Part shown: positions 25,610-35,438 of the stretch, one piece after another
How positions within the stretch are numbered: position 1 is the first letter of the stretch
Layout: each line of letters begins with the position of its first letter
Assembly (NCBI GenBank): GCA_016715885.1
Contig: JADJXL010000025.1
Span: 186,001-250,000 of the forward strand
Direction of reading: 5' to 3'
Origin: Polyangiaceae bacterium
GTDB lineage: Bacteria; Myxococcota_A; Polyangia; Polyangiales; Polyangiaceae
DNA: 64,000 nt
Made by a program: the position numbers and the translations under genes
The notes under the pieces: model-generated
The model's database searches: none
Seen by the model: the letters and a program-made list of their open reading frames with translations, nothing else
What the model was told of the DNA's origin: nothing

Positions 25610-28342
25610 ATGTCGTCGCATTCACTCGCGCGTCGCGACGCGCCCTCCATGCTTACCTCGCTACGCCGCTCGCTTGCCCGTTCACTCACGGCACTTGCGC
25701 TCGTCGGCGTCACACTCACCGCGTCTCAGCCAGCCTTCGCCGACGCACGTACCGAAGCCAGGCGGCACTTCAAGACAGGCATGGAACTGCTCAACAAGGG
25801 CAAGTTCCTCGAAGGTGCCAAGGAGCTCGAGCTGGCCCAGGAGATCCTTCCGCACCCAAACGTTCAATTCAACATCGCGCGCGCCTACGCCGAAGCCGGT
25901 CAACTCGAGAGAGCCATCGAGGAGTACAAGAAGTACCTCGCTGGTGACCCTGCCGATCGCGGCGGCGCCGCGCGCATCATCAAGCTGCTCGAAGACAAAC
26001 TCGCGCTCAAGCGTGTCGAGCAAGCCAAAGCCGGCGGCACGGGCAAACCTGGTGATGACAAACCCGCTGACGGAAAACCGGGTGACGACAAACCCGCCGA
26101 CGGAAAACCTGGTGATGGAAAACCAGGCGATGGAAAGCCAGGCGATGGAACACCTGGCGACGGAAAACCGGGCGATGGGAAACCCGGCGACGGGAAGCCC
26201 GGCGACGGGAAACCGGGCGACGGGAAACCTGGCGACGACAAACCCACGGATGGGAAACCTGGCGACGGAAAACCTGGTGATGGAAAACCAGGCGATGACA
26301 AAATAGGTGGGGACAGCGTCACGAACATCGTCGGCGCAGCGCGCGACGAGGACGTCTATCGCGAGACCGTCATCACCGCTTCCCGCGGCGCGCAAAGCCC
26401 GCTCGATTCGCCCAATTCGACCACCATCATCACGCGACAAGACATCCGTTTGTCCGGTATCACGCGCATCCCCGAGCTTCTGCGCCGTGTGCCTGGAATG
26501 GACGTCATGCAAATCACGGGTGGTGACACGAACGTATCGATGCGCGGATTCAATAGCCGCCTATCGAACAAGCTCCTGGTCCTCATCAACGGCCAGCGTC
26601 CTGCCTACAACGACATTCTCGGTTCGACCTTCTGGGAAACGCTCAGCATCGACGTCGATCAGATCGAACGCATCGAGGTCGTGCGAGGTCCCGGCTCCGC
26701 GCTCTACGGCGCCAACGCGTTCGCCGCGGTCGTCAACATCATCACGATTGCGCCTGGTGAAGGCCGCACGGGCTTTCGCCTCGGCGTTGGTGACCAAGGC
26801 GCGGGCTACGGCTCTGCGTGGGCATCGGGACGCGATGGCGACTTCGGGTATCGCGCATCCGTTGGGTACACGCGGCATCCGCGATGGACGCGCGAAGTGG
26901 GTGACGGCCGCGTAGACATCACGACATTCGACAGGACGCAGAACCTCGGCGCAGAAAACCTACGCGTCGACATCCGTTTGGCGCAGCGTCTCAAGGGCAA
27001 CCGCGAATTTCAAATTGGCGGCGGGTTTGCCCGCTCGGACTTGGATGTCTACGGCATCGGTCCGTTCAACGACTACCGCGCCAAGTTCGACACATCCGAC
27101 GTGACGGCGATGTTCCGCGGCGAAAACTTCAGCGCCCGCGTTTACTACGCACGCTTCGCAGCCACGACCAGCGCCAACCACGACTACCACGGCCACACGC
27201 TCTTCCCGAGCGTCGCGAACCAAAACAGCGTGGATGCCGAGGTGCAGTTCTACAAGGACTTCACGTGGCCCAAGAACGTCGACCACAGCATTCGCGCCGG
27301 CGCCGCATACAGGCTGAAAGTCATTGATTGGACGTACCTGTCGCGCAACACGCCCGTCGAGAACTGGGGCTCGGCCTTCCTTCAAGACGCGATCCACTTC
27401 GGCAGCCGCGTGCAGCTCGTGCTCTCGGGCCGCGCCGACTACGTCCCCTACCTGAACGACGTCGTCGCTTCACCACGTGGCTCGCTCATCATCAAGCCAA
27501 CCGATACGCAATCGATCCGCTTGAGCGGCTCGACCGCGTTCCGTAACACGACGTTTCTCGAGTCGTACCTCGATCTGCCCATCCAGCTTCAGGTTCCGGG
27601 TGTCGAGCTCATTTCGTCGTCACTGCGTCGCGAAGATCCGGAGTTCAAAGTTCGACCCGAGAGCATCATCACGGCAGAGGCGAGCTACCTGAACCAGTCG
27701 AGCGATCGTTTCGAGTTCGAAGTAACTGCGTACTACAACCGCATCGACGACCTCATTCGTCTCGCAGGGGAACGTCCCCTTTCGCTCGCGAACCGTGCCG
27801 AAGGGCTTGGTGGACTCAATCCCGAAACAGGCCGCTACACCGTTGCTTTCGGCGGATGGCAGAACAGATGCGACATCCTGCACGTCGTTGGTGGCGAGGT
27901 CGGTACTCGTGTCTACCCCGTCGAGGGTCTCGACATCTTCGCCAACTACGCACTCAACATCACGAACCAGGAATTGCCCGCCGGATGTACCGAGGTTGGT
28001 GATCAACGCACGAGCAGGCACAAGATCAATGCTGGCATCCAGCTCCGCACGAAGGCTCGCGTCGATGGCGAAATCAGCTTCCACTATCAATCGGCGCAGC
28101 AGTGGGGCGAGCAGGTCGCGACGCTTTCGGGCGTCAGGATTCTGCCGTTCGATTTGCCTGCCTACTTCCTCTTGAATGGCCGCGTCGGCTATCGCTTCCC
28201 GATCGCGAGCACGATGGGCGAAGTGTCGCTCGTCGTCTTCAATGCGCTCGCGGGAGTTTTCGAAGACGCACCGGCGCAGCAGCATCCCTTCGGCAACCAG
28301 GTTGGCCGCCGAGTCATGGGCTACTTCAGCCATTCCCTCTGA
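25610..28342 (+). CDS. TonB-dependent outer membrane receptor with N-terminal TPR domain
   Basis: The ATG at 25610 has a good GAGGAAA upstream. A signal peptide (LTALALVGVTLTASQPAFA) is followed by a TPR-like segment (FKTGMELLNKGKFLEGAKEL, PHPNVQFNIARAYAEAGQLE). A linker of about 18 GKPGD-type repeats comes next. The plug domain carries ETVITASRGAQSPLDSPNST, LRRVPGMDVM and VRGPGSALYGANAFAAVVNII. The beta-barrel ends RRVMGYFSHSL. The role is energised uptake of a ligand, such as a siderophore, vitamin or glycan, not identifiable here. The TPR plus linker in front of the plug is unusual. It may contact periplasmic partners or replace the TonB-box region. It converges with selA (3-bp gap). Confidence 0.92.
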   Translation: MSSHSLARRDAPSMLTSLRRSLARSLTALALVGVTLTASQPAFADARTEARRHFKTGMELLNKGKFLEGAKELELAQEILPHPNVQFNIARAYAEAGQLERAIEEYKKYLAGDPADRGGAARIIKLLEDKLALKRVEQAKAGGTGKPGDDKPADGKPGDDKPADGKPGDGKPGDGKPGDGTPGDGKPGDGKPGDGKPGDGKPGDGKPGDDKPTDGKPGDGKPGDGKPGDDKIGGDSVTNIVGAARDEDVYRETVITASRGAQSPLDSPNSTTIITRQDIRLSGITRIPELLRRVPGMDVMQITGGDTNVSMRGFNSRLSNKLLVLINGQRPAYNDILGSTFWETLSIDVDQIERIEVVRGPGSALYGANAFAAVVNIITIAPGEGRTGFRLGVGDQGAGYGSAWASGRDGDFGYRASVGYTRHPRWTREVGDGRVDITTFDRTQNLGAENLRVDIRLAQRLKGNREFQIGGGFARSDLDVYGIGPFNDYRAKFDTSDVTAMFRGENFSARVYYARFAATTSANHDYHGHTLFPSVANQNSVDAEVQFYKDFTWPKNVDHSIRAGAAYRLKVIDWTYLSRNTPVENWGSAFLQDAIHFGSRVQLVLSGRADYVPYLNDVVASPRGSLIIKPTDTQSIRLSGSTAFRNTTFLESYLDLPIQLQVPGVELISSSLRREDPEFKVRPESIITAEASYLNQSSDRFEFEVTAYYNRIDDLIRLAGERPLSLANRAEGLGGLNPETGRYTVAFGGWQNRCDILHVVGGEVGTRVYPVEGLDIFANYALNITNQELPAGCTEVGDQRTSRHKINAGIQLRTKARVDGEISFHYQSAQQWGEQVATLSGVRILPFDLPAYFLLNGRVGYRFPIASTMGEVSLVVFNALAGVFEDAPAQQHPFGNQVGRRVMGYFSHSL
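26042..26311 (+). repeat. 15-bp minisatellite encoding GKPGD repeats
   Basis: Eighteen tandem units of 15 bp, variants of GGAAAACCTGGCGAT, encode Gly-Lys-Pro-Gly-Asp with some Asp-Lys-Pro-Ala-Asp units. The last unit is degenerate. It is the linker between the TPR and plug domains of the receptor. The unit length is a multiple of three, so copy number can change without shifting the frame. Confidence 0.92.
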
Positions 28343-28345
28343 GCG

Positions 28346-29722
28346 TCACGAACGCTTCGAAGCATCGTCGATCGCGACGACGAGCGCTTGGTCTTCACCC
28401 GGAAGAATCGTGCGCACGTCGAACAAGAGGCGACCTTCTTGCACGCGCGGCAGGACTGGCACCGCGCCTGTCCGCAAGCAGTGCGCGAGATGTTCCGGGC
28501 GCGGATGATCCAAGACGAGTCCCCACGATTCGAGCGGTTCTTCCGCGCATGAACCACCTCCCACCGCGCTGTGCAGCTCGACGACGGATGCTGCGATGCC
28601 ACGGCGCTGCAAGTCGTCTCGGATGCGCTCGGCTCGTTCACGAATTGCGTGCGTTGGTGCTCGAAGGGCCGCGAGCGCTGGAATCGCATCGAGGTCACCT
28701 TCGAGGTAACAAGCGAGCGTTGCTTCGAGCGCGACGAGCGGCAGGCGGCCGAGGCGAAGTGCGCGAGCGAGCGGGTCGCGACGACATCGCTCCACGAGGT
28801 CGCGCTTGCCGACGATTGCGCCACCTTGGGGCCCCCCGAGAACCTTGTCGGTGCTGAAACAAACGACGTCCGAACCCCTCGAAATCGAACTTTTGACCGT
28901 AGGTTCATGCGACAAACCGAGCGGTTCGAGATCGACGAGGGCACCACCTCCGAGGTCTTCGAACAGCAAGACGCGTTTGTCTTTCGCGAACTTCGCCAGC
29001 TCCTCGTGATCGGGTCGTTCGACGAAGCCAACTTGTCTGAAGTTGCCTTGATGCACGCGAAGAATCGCCACGGCATCGGGCGCTTCGTCGAGCGCTCGAG
29101 CGTAGTCCGAGATGCGCGTCTTGTTTGTCGTGCCAACCTCCACGAGGCGCGCGCCGGAGCGGGCCATCACGTCGGGCACACGAAACCCGCCGCCAATTTC
29201 CACGAGCTCGCCACGCGAAACGATCACGGATCGACCTGCGGCAAGCGTTCCGAGCATCAGCAGCACGGCGGCCGCGTTGTTGTTCACCACGAGCGCCGCT
29301 TCGGCTCCCGTCAATGCTCGCAAAGCATCTTCGGCGAACGCACCTCGCCGGCCACGCTTGCCCGTCTCGAGATCGATTTCGATCGAGGTGTACCCAGCAG
29401 CGGATGTCGTCAGAGCATTGACGGCACGTGTACCCAGAGGCGCTCGCCCGAGGTTCGTGTGCAGCACGACGCCCGTTGCATTGATCACTCGTTCAGCACG
29501 CGACCGCAGCAAGCGCATCGCGCGCGTGGCGACATCCGATGCGACGTCGTCGACGGATGGCGGCTGCGCGCCTTCACGCAGGGATTGTCGTGCAGTCTGT
29601 ATCGCTTCCCTTGCGAGACGAGTCACGGCGTGTTGACCGAGCTGCTTGCATGCGTCGGCGAGGGACGGATGCCCCACAACGTGATCGACGCGTGGCAGTC
29701 CTCTCCGATGATCGGTCCCCAT
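28346..29722 (-). CDS. selA: L-seryl-tRNA(Sec) selenium transferase
   Basis: A PLP enzyme that converts seryl-tRNA(Sec) to selenocysteinyl-tRNA(Sec) using selenophosphate. The 458-residue length is normal. Family features are INATGVVLHTNLGRAPL, GAEAALVVNNNAAAVLL, GELVEIGGGFRVPDVM, VGTTNKTRISDY and FEDLGGGALVDL. The PLP-binding Lys is at about 293 in STDKVLGGPQGG. The ATG at 29722 has GGGAGG just upstream. It is convergent with the TonB receptor and divergent from the subtilase, so no other selenocysteine gene (selB, selD, tRNA-Sec) is linked here. Selenocysteine incorporation in this organism is the natural inference. Confidence 0.95.
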   Translation of the reverse strand: MGTDHRRGLPRVDHVVGHPSLADACKQLGQHAVTRLAREAIQTARQSLREGAQPPSVDDVASDVATRAMRLLRSRAERVINATGVVLHTNLGRAPLGTRAVNALTTSAAGYTSIEIDLETGKRGRRGAFAEDALRALTGAEAALVVNNNAAAVLLMLGTLAAGRSVIVSRGELVEIGGGFRVPDVMARSGARLVEVGTTNKTRISDYARALDEAPDAVAILRVHQGNFRQVGFVERPDHEELAKFAKDKRVLLFEDLGGGALVDLEPLGLSHEPTVKSSISRGSDVVCFSTDKVLGGPQGGAIVGKRDLVERCRRDPLARALRLGRLPLVALEATLACYLEGDLDAIPALAALRAPTHAIRERAERIRDDLQRRGIAASVVELHSAVGGGSCAEEPLESWGLVLDHPRPEHLAHCLRTGAVPVLPRVQEGRLLFDVRTILPGEDQALVVAIDDASKRS

Positions 29723-29850
29723 GCCTCCCGTTTCCTCCTCGCTCGCTGGCTGCTACATCTCTAACTGCTCTCCGCCTGCTCTTCTCGTTCATTTTTGCCG
29801 AGCACGCTCGTGTGTTGCCGAGATCGGCCGGAGAGAGTCGTGAGGAAACG

Positions 29851-32800
29851 ATGCGAACGTACGGCACAAGGTCGCGCGGAAGCCTCTTTGCCGTCGTCGT
29901 TCTGGCAAACGCGCTCGCGGGTCATGAAGCTCGAGCGAGCTGGCCGCCTCCAGCCGAAGCGACCTCGAAGGATGTCGCCGATCCGAAGTACTGGCCGAAC
30001 GACCCGGACTACGGCGCTTCCGCGGAAAGCGACGGTCAGTGGACGCACTACGGATTTCTGCCGAATGCGGCCGCGGGCATCGTTCGCCGCAAAGACGAAA
30101 TCGCTGCCGGAATGAGCATCGATCTTGCGTGGCGCATCTCGATTGGCGATCCACGCGTCATCATCGCCGTCACCGACACCGGCGTTTTGTGGGACAAACC
30201 CGATCTCCTCGACAAGATCTTCATCAACCACCGCGAGCTCTCCACACACAAACCGCTCCATGCGGATCAATCCGCTTGCGGCGGTGTGGGCGAATTCGCT
30301 GGATTCGACTGCAACGGCGACGGCGCATTCACCATCTCCGACTACGCCGAGTCCCTGAGCGTGCCTGCGGATGATCGCAACGGCAACGGCGTGATCGATG
30401 CGGGCGATCTGCTGCTCGCCTTCTCCGACGGCATCGATGACGACGGCAATGGCTACGCCGACGACATTGCCGGTTGGGACTTCGCGAAGGATGACAACAA
30501 TCCTTTCGACGACACACGCGCAGGGCATGGAACGGTCGATGCCGCCGTAGCGGCCGCATCGACGAACAACGGGATCGCGGGAGCTGGGGTTTGTCCGCGC
30601 TGCAGAGTTTTACCCTTGCGCGTGGCCGATGGCCTATCCGCCGATGCGCAGGACTTCGCGCAAGCCGTCACGTACGCGACCGACACTGGCGCGAAGGTCG
30701 TTCAGTCGGCCCTGCAATTGCCCAACATGACGCGCTTCGCGGAAGCGGCGCTCGCATACGCCCATGCGAAAAACGTTCTCGTCGTCACGGCCACGTCGCA
30801 CGTTGGATCGCGCCAAAACGACATGCCTGCCACGAGCAACCACACGCTTGTGGTGCATGCTCTGGGTTACGATGGGACAAACGCCGCGTCGTCCCAGAGC
30901 TTCCTCGATGCGCGAGCGTGCGCGCACTACGGCGGCCAGGGTTTCTTGTCGGCATCGAGCCCGAGCTGCACGAGCGGCGTCGCCGGAGCGGTCGCGGGCA
31001 TCGCTGGGCTCATGGCGTCCACGGCGCTCGAACACGGGCCCACGCCGGGTCTGACGGCGGGCGAGATGCAAGCGCTGCTTTTGAACACGGCTGACGACGT
31101 CGACGTGGCGGAATCGCGCGTTGCAGGATCGCCCTACCAGTATTCGCAATACGGGTTCGATGAACGTTTTGGGTACGGACGAATCAACGCGAGCCGCGTG
31201 CTCGAAGCCATCGTCGCGAAGAAAATCCCTGCGGAAGTGAACATTACGTCGCCACGTTGGTTCGAGGCGCTGTACGCGGACGCGGTGGGGAGCCCGATTG
31301 CGATCGACGGGTTGATCGCTGCGCCGCGGGCAAACGCCTATGACTACGTCGTCGAATGGGCGAGTGGTGTCGAGCCGAGCGAGAAAGACTTCGAGGGTCA
31401 CATCATCGCCGCACAAGACAACATCGACCCCACGACGAAAGTCGGTGACGCGACGCCGCTCGCGCTGCTCGACGTGCGCCATGTAGCTGCGCTCATCGAG
31501 GGCAGCTCGGAAGCGCTGCATCCGCCGAGTGATCACGCCATCACGGTTCGCGTGCGAGCCACTGCGCATTACGGAGGCACGGTCGGAGACGTCGCCAGCG
31601 AGACGCGTCGCACCTACTTCGTGCACACCGATCCCGATCTTGCGCCAGGATTCCCGGTCGCACTTGGGGACAGCATCGAATCGAGCCCCAAGATGGCGGA
31701 CATCGACGGCGATGGCGTGCGCGATCTCGTCGTGCTCACGAGTGGCGGCTTCGTCCATGCCTTTGCGCTCACGAAGGTTGGTCCTACCCCTCTGCCTGGT
31801 TTTCCTTTCCAAACCAACATCGTCGATGGCCTCGCTTCCTCGAGCCCTCCCGGCATTCCGAGCTATACGACAGCGCCGGGATATACATCGGGAGCGGTGA
31901 GCGTCGACGTCGCGCGTGAAGGGTTCATCAACGCCCCCGCCATTGCGGACCTCGATGGTGACGGCACCGTCGAGATCGTTGCGTCGTCGTTTGCCGGGAC
32001 AATCTACGTCATCCAGAGCGACGGTTCGTCTCGGCCTGGTTTTCCCAAGGCGTTGCCGCGCGTTCCATCGTGTCCCGAGAGTCCTTCCATGGGTCCACCT
32101 CTGGCTCTTTGCATGGACGAGACAAACCGTATCGCTCGCGGCGCATTTGCGTCCCCTGTGCTCGTCGATCTCGATGGCGACGACAAACTCGACATCGTCC
32201 AAGCTGCTTTCGATGGGCACGTGTACGCCTTCGACGAAGCAGGCAATGACGTGCCTGGTTTTCCGGTGGCCGTGAACTTCGCAGGCGCCGGACAAAAGCC
32301 CGTGCACAGCCGCATCATGACGACACCGGCCGTGGCGGACATGAACGATGATGGAATCGTCGACATCGCCGTCGGCTCGAGCGAGCGCGTTGGGCAAGCG
32401 GGACACTTCGGGGCGCTCTACGTCATCGATGGTCGGGGCATGACCGCTCCATTCGGCCCCGTGCTCGCAGGCTGGCCCGTGACGGTGACGTCGTCGAACA
32501 TCGCACCGCTGTTTGCCGAAGGCTTGACGAGCTCGCCCGTGATCGCCCGTTTCGGGGCAGCAGCGGCGGTGGTTGCTCATGGCAACGGCGGCATTCCTTT
32601 TGTTTTACCTTCCAAACCTGGCCCACAAGCCACGTTCGGAGCGCTTCCCGAGTTTGCCCTTCCGGAACATCCCGATCCGATGGATGGGGCCAAAACGATT
32701 CGCGGTTTCGATCCAGCCGACCGCTTTGGTCCGTTTTCGCGCGTACCGCAGCCGAACACGATGCTTGGACTGCTCTCGAGCCCTGCGGTTGGCGACATCG

Positions 32801-33480
32801 ATCAAGATGGCGAGAACGACGTCGTCACGGCCGGTGGTTCGGCGTCGCTCGTCGATCGCTTGCGTGGCGACGAACCCGACGATCGAGGTGATCATCAGGT
32901 TGCAGCATGGAGCGGCGCAACCGGCGCCATGCTTCCAGGATCGCCCTTTTTGTCCGAAGGTTGGAGCTCTCTCCAAGATCACGCCATCGCGGACCTCGAT
33001 GGCGACGACTACCCTGAAATCATCGGCGGCAGCAGCGGATATCTTTTGCATGCATACGATGGCTGCGGGCGCGAGCCTTCGGGTTTTCCCAAGTTCACGG
33101 GGCAGTGGATTGCCGGCACGCCTGCCGTTGGCGACCTCGACGACGATGGTTCGTTGGAGTTGGCCGTCGGTACGCGCAGCGGTTTCCTATACGTGTGGCG
33201 CACGCGCGGCCGCACCGACGGCGTGATTGCTTGGGAAAGCTTCCATCACGACAACCGCAACACGGGCAACCTCGCAACTCCGCTCGAGCAGGGCGTCCTG
33301 CGCAAAGCCGCCGCTCCGCTGTCGGAGGATGCTTGCCGGGAACCTCCACCTCCGCCTGCGTTTCGAGCTTTGGGTGGGTGTGCTTGTCGCACGGCAAGCA
33401 GTGACGAGCCTGTCCCGCCGCTCGCGCTGCTGCTCGGGGGCGCTTGCGTAGCCTTCGTACGACGTCGTGCACGGCGATGA
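29851..33480 (+). CDS. Subtilisin-like protein with FG-GAP repeats and MYXO-CTERM signal
   Basis: The ATG at 29851 follows GAGGAAA and begins a signal peptide. An S8-type domain follows: Asp109 in VTDTGV, His226 in AGHGTV, Ser375 in CTSGVAGAVAG. The usual GTSxAxP reads CTSGVAG, and the oxyanion Asn region (AAGN) reads TATSHVG, so activity is uncertain. Between Asp and His lie EF-hand/dockerin-like calcium loops (DCNGDGAFTISDY, DRNGNGVIDAGD, DDDGNGYADD). The C-terminal half has seven FG-GAP/VCBS-like repeats (for example DIDGDGVRDLVVL, DLDGDGTVEIV, DMNDDGIVDIAVG), forming a propeller. It ends in a MYXO-CTERM-type tail: GGCAC, a hydrophobic segment and RRRARR. This should route it to the myxobacterial cell surface. 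Confidence 0.9.
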   Translation: MRTYGTRSRGSLFAVVVLANALAGHEARASWPPPAEATSKDVADPKYWPNDPDYGASAESDGQWTHYGFLPNAAAGIVRRKDEIAAGMSIDLAWRISIGDPRVIIAVTDTGVLWDKPDLLDKIFINHRELSTHKPLHADQSACGGVGEFAGFDCNGDGAFTISDYAESLSVPADDRNGNGVIDAGDLLLAFSDGIDDDGNGYADDIAGWDFAKDDNNPFDDTRAGHGTVDAAVAAASTNNGIAGAGVCPRCRVLPLRVADGLSADAQDFAQAVTYATDTGAKVVQSALQLPNMTRFAEAALAYAHAKNVLVVTATSHVGSRQNDMPATSNHTLVVHALGYDGTNAASSQSFLDARACAHYGGQGFLSASSPSCTSGVAGAVAGIAGLMASTALEHGPTPGLTAGEMQALLLNTADDVDVAESRVAGSPYQYSQYGFDERFGYGRINASRVLEAIVAKKIPAEVNITSPRWFEALYADAVGSPIAIDGLIAAPRANAYDYVVEWASGVEPSEKDFEGHIIAAQDNIDPTTKVGDATPLALLDVRHVAALIEGSSEALHPPSDHAITVRVRATAHYGGTVGDVASETRRTYFVHTDPDLAPGFPVALGDSIESSPKMADIDGDGVRDLVVLTSGGFVHAFALTKVGPTPLPGFPFQTNIVDGLASSSPPGIPSYTTAPGYTSGAVSVDVAREGFINAPAIADLDGDGTVEIVASSFAGTIYVIQSDGSSRPGFPKALPRVPSCPESPSMGPPLALCMDETNRIARGAFASPVLVDLDGDDKLDIVQAAFDGHVYAFDEAGNDVPGFPVAVNFAGAGQKPVHSRIMTTPAVADMNDDGIVDIAVGSSERVGQAGHFGALYVIDGRGMTAPFGPVLAGWPVTVTSSNIAPLFAEGLTSSPVIARFGAAAAVVAHGNGGIPFVLPSKPGPQATFGALPEFALPEHPDPMDGAKTIRGFDPADRFGPFSRVPQPNTMLGLLSSPAVGDIDQDGENDVVTAGGSASLVDRLRGDEPDDRGDHQVAAWSGATGAMLPGSPFLSEGWSSLQDHAIADLDGDDYPEIIGGSSGYLLHAYDGCGREPSGFPKFTGQWIAGTPAVGDLDDDGSLELAVGTRSGFLYVWRTRGRTDGVIAWESFHHDNRNTGNLATPLEQGVLRKAAAPLSEDACREPPPPPAFRALGGCACRTASSDEPVPPLALLLGGACVAFVRRRARR

Positions 33481-33514
33481 GCATTTGAGCCAGCTCGATG
33501 TACAGTCGAAGCAC

Positions 33515-34711
33515 ATGGCGTCATCAGTGCACATCTACCTCTCGCCCGGCATGTTTGGCTTCGCGCGCCTCGCTTCGTTCGAGTACTTCGAGCACCTCGT
33601 CGTGGCGCTGGAAGAGCGCTTTCGCAGTCGTGGCAGGTCGGTGTCGGTTCACATTTGCGACGTGCATCCGACCGCGAGTGTTTGTCGGCGTGCAGCGAAA
33701 CTCGCGCGGATGATTGCCACGACGGCCGGGAACGACGCATCGCCGATTCACATCGTTGGTCATTCGACAGGCGGGCTCGATGCACGTCTCGTTGCTTCGC
33801 CAACCGCACGGCTTCCCGGTGTCAGCGCGAGCGACCTATCGTGGCTCCCGCGCCTTGCGTCCGTCACGACGATGAACACGCCGCATTACGGCACTCCGCT
33901 CGCCGCGTTCTTCGCGACCGTCAGCGGACAACGCATGCTTTATGCGATTTCGGCGCTCACCGTCACCGCCCTGAAGCTCGGTGCACCGCCCTTGGCTGCA
34001 ACGTCTGCGCTCGTTGCGGCGTTTGGGCGTTTGTCGATCGGGAACTTCGAGCTCGACCTCATCAATCGATCGGTCGATGCGGTTGCGAAGGTCCTCGACG
34101 AGGCATCGAGCCGCGAGCTGCGCATGTGGTTGGATCTCTTGCGCGAGGATCAGGGCGCGATCGTGCAGCTCATGCCCGAAGCGATGGACATGTTCCAAGC
34201 GGGTGTCGAGGATCGGCCTGGCGTTCGTTATCAATCGGTCGCGACGTACGCGCCGCAGAATGCCGTGAAGGATTGGCTGTCAGCGCTGCGTTCGCCGTGG
34301 GCCGCGATGAGCGCCGCCATCTTCACGGCACTTTACAACCTCACGGCGCGCATCGATCAGCGTTATCCCTGTGCGCCTGCCGATGGAGTTGCGCAGGCCA
34401 AACTCAAAGCGATGCTGGGCGAGGTGATCGAGCCGTGCGCGAACGACGGTGTCGTCCCGTTGAGCTCACAGATTTGGGGCGATCTCATCTGGGTCGGCAA
34501 AGCCGACCATCTCGACATCGTGGGTCACTTTCCAGGCCCTGGCGGTCACACGGACTGGCTTGCGAGCGGCGCTCGATTTCAGCGGGTTCGTTTCGATGTC
34601 GTCATGGACCGCATCGTCGCCGGCATGATGGTCGGCGAGCAATTGCGGGAAACGAAAGTCCCCGTGTCGGAACGTGCACCCGTGAGTTCGTCGTTGCAAA
34701 CTAGCGCATGA
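33515..34711 (+). CDS. Lipase-like alpha/beta hydrolase
   Basis: The N-terminus reads VHIYLSPGMFGFARLASFEYF, and the nucleophile elbow IVGHSTGGLDARL places Ser84. TTMNTPHYGTPLA follows, as in triacylglycerol lipases, and late motifs ANDGVVPLSSQIWG and VGHFPGPGGHTDWL carry likely acid and His residues. No signal peptide is seen, so it may be cytoplasmic or exported in a non-classical way. The substrate is unknown, probably an ester such as a lipid or polyhydroxyalkanoate. I chose ATG 33515; the frame extends to 33467, overlapping the subtilase gene end. It overlaps the uracil-DNA glycosylase gene by 4 bp, so the two are co-transcribed. Confidence 0.86.
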   Translation: MASSVHIYLSPGMFGFARLASFEYFEHLVVALEERFRSRGRSVSVHICDVHPTASVCRRAAKLARMIATTAGNDASPIHIVGHSTGGLDARLVASPTARLPGVSASDLSWLPRLASVTTMNTPHYGTPLAAFFATVSGQRMLYAISALTVTALKLGAPPLAATSALVAAFGRLSIGNFELDLINRSVDAVAKVLDEASSRELRMWLDLLREDQGAIVQLMPEAMDMFQAGVEDRPGVRYQSVATYAPQNAVKDWLSALRSPWAAMSAAIFTALYNLTARIDQRYPCAPADGVAQAKLKAMLGEVIEPCANDGVVPLSSQIWGDLIWVGKADHLDIVGHFPGPGGHTDWLASGARFQRVRFDVVMDRIVAGMMVGEQLRETKVPVSERAPVSSSLQTSA

Positions 34712-35430
34712 GTGTCGAGCGCCCATCGCTTCAGGTTCTTCATGACGAGCTCGTCGAATGCCGACGGTGCGAGCGTCTGGTCGAGTGGCGCGAAAGCGTA
34801 GCGGCGACGAAACGTCGCGCGTACCGTGACGAAGTCTACTGGGGTCGTCCTGTCCCAGGGTTTGGCGATCCAAACGCGACGCTCGTCCTGGTGGGTCTTG
34901 CGCCGGGAGCTCACGGTGCCAATCGCACGGGACGCATGTTCACTGGAGATCGCTCGGGCGACTTTCTTTACGCCGCGTTGCACCGAGCGGGCGTGGCGTC
35001 GCAGGCTTCGAGTGTCGCGCGAGACGACGGACTCGAGCTCCGCGGCGTTTTCATTACGGCTCCCTGTCATTGCGCGCCGCCGGACAACAAGCCGACGCCG
35101 AGCGAGCTCCAGGCTTGTCGACACTGGTTGTTGGCCGAGCTTCGGCTGCTGGCACGAGCGCGAGTTTTCTTGGCTCTTGGAAAAATTGGCTACGATGCGA
35201 TCGTCGGTTTGTCCAAGCAAGCAGCGCTGGATCGTGCGGCTGTGGTCGCCAAGGTTCCGCCGTTTGCCCATGGAGGGTCGGCGCAGATTCCGGATCCTCG
35301 CGGAACTGCTGCAAAGGCTTGGCTATTTGGCAGTTATCACGTCAGTCAGCAGAACACGCAGACGGGTCGGCTGACGGAGGCCATGTTCGATGCGGTCTTG
35401 ACGAGAGCACTCGAGCAGGCGCGTCGCTGA
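34708..35430 (+). CDS. Family 5 uracil-DNA glycosylase (UdgB type)
   Basis: It excises uracil and other deaminated bases from DNA. Motif 1 reads LVGLAPGAHGANRTGRMFTG and motif 3 GSYHVSQQNTQTGRLT; both are characteristic of family 5, whose members lack the polar catalytic Asp of other families. Cysteines in ECRRCERLV and APCHCAPP, with one further Cys (QACRHW), fit the iron-sulfur cluster site. The 240-residue length is typical. The start ATGA overlaps the lipase stop. A 9-mer copy lies at 35206. Confidence 0.92.
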   Translation: MSVERPSLQVLHDELVECRRCERLVEWRESVAATKRRAYRDEVYWGRPVPGFGDPNATLVLVGLAPGAHGANRTGRMFTGDRSGDFLYAALHRAGVASQASSVARDDGLELRGVFITAPCHCAPPDNKPTPSELQACRHWLLAELRLLARARVFLALGKIGYDAIVGLSKQAALDRAAVVAKVPPFAHGGSAQIPDPRGTAAKAWLFGSYHVSQQNTQTGRLTEAMFDAVLTRALEQARR

Positions 35431-35438
35431 ATCGAGCG

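Noticed and set aside
26042..26311. CRISPR array
   Set aside because: The 15-bp units are contiguous without spacers and in frame inside a receptor gene; it is a coding minisatellite.
30634..32580. Minus-strand open frame of 648 codons opposite the subtilase/FG-GAP gene
   Set aside because: Mirror of repeated calcium-binding codons; no family features.
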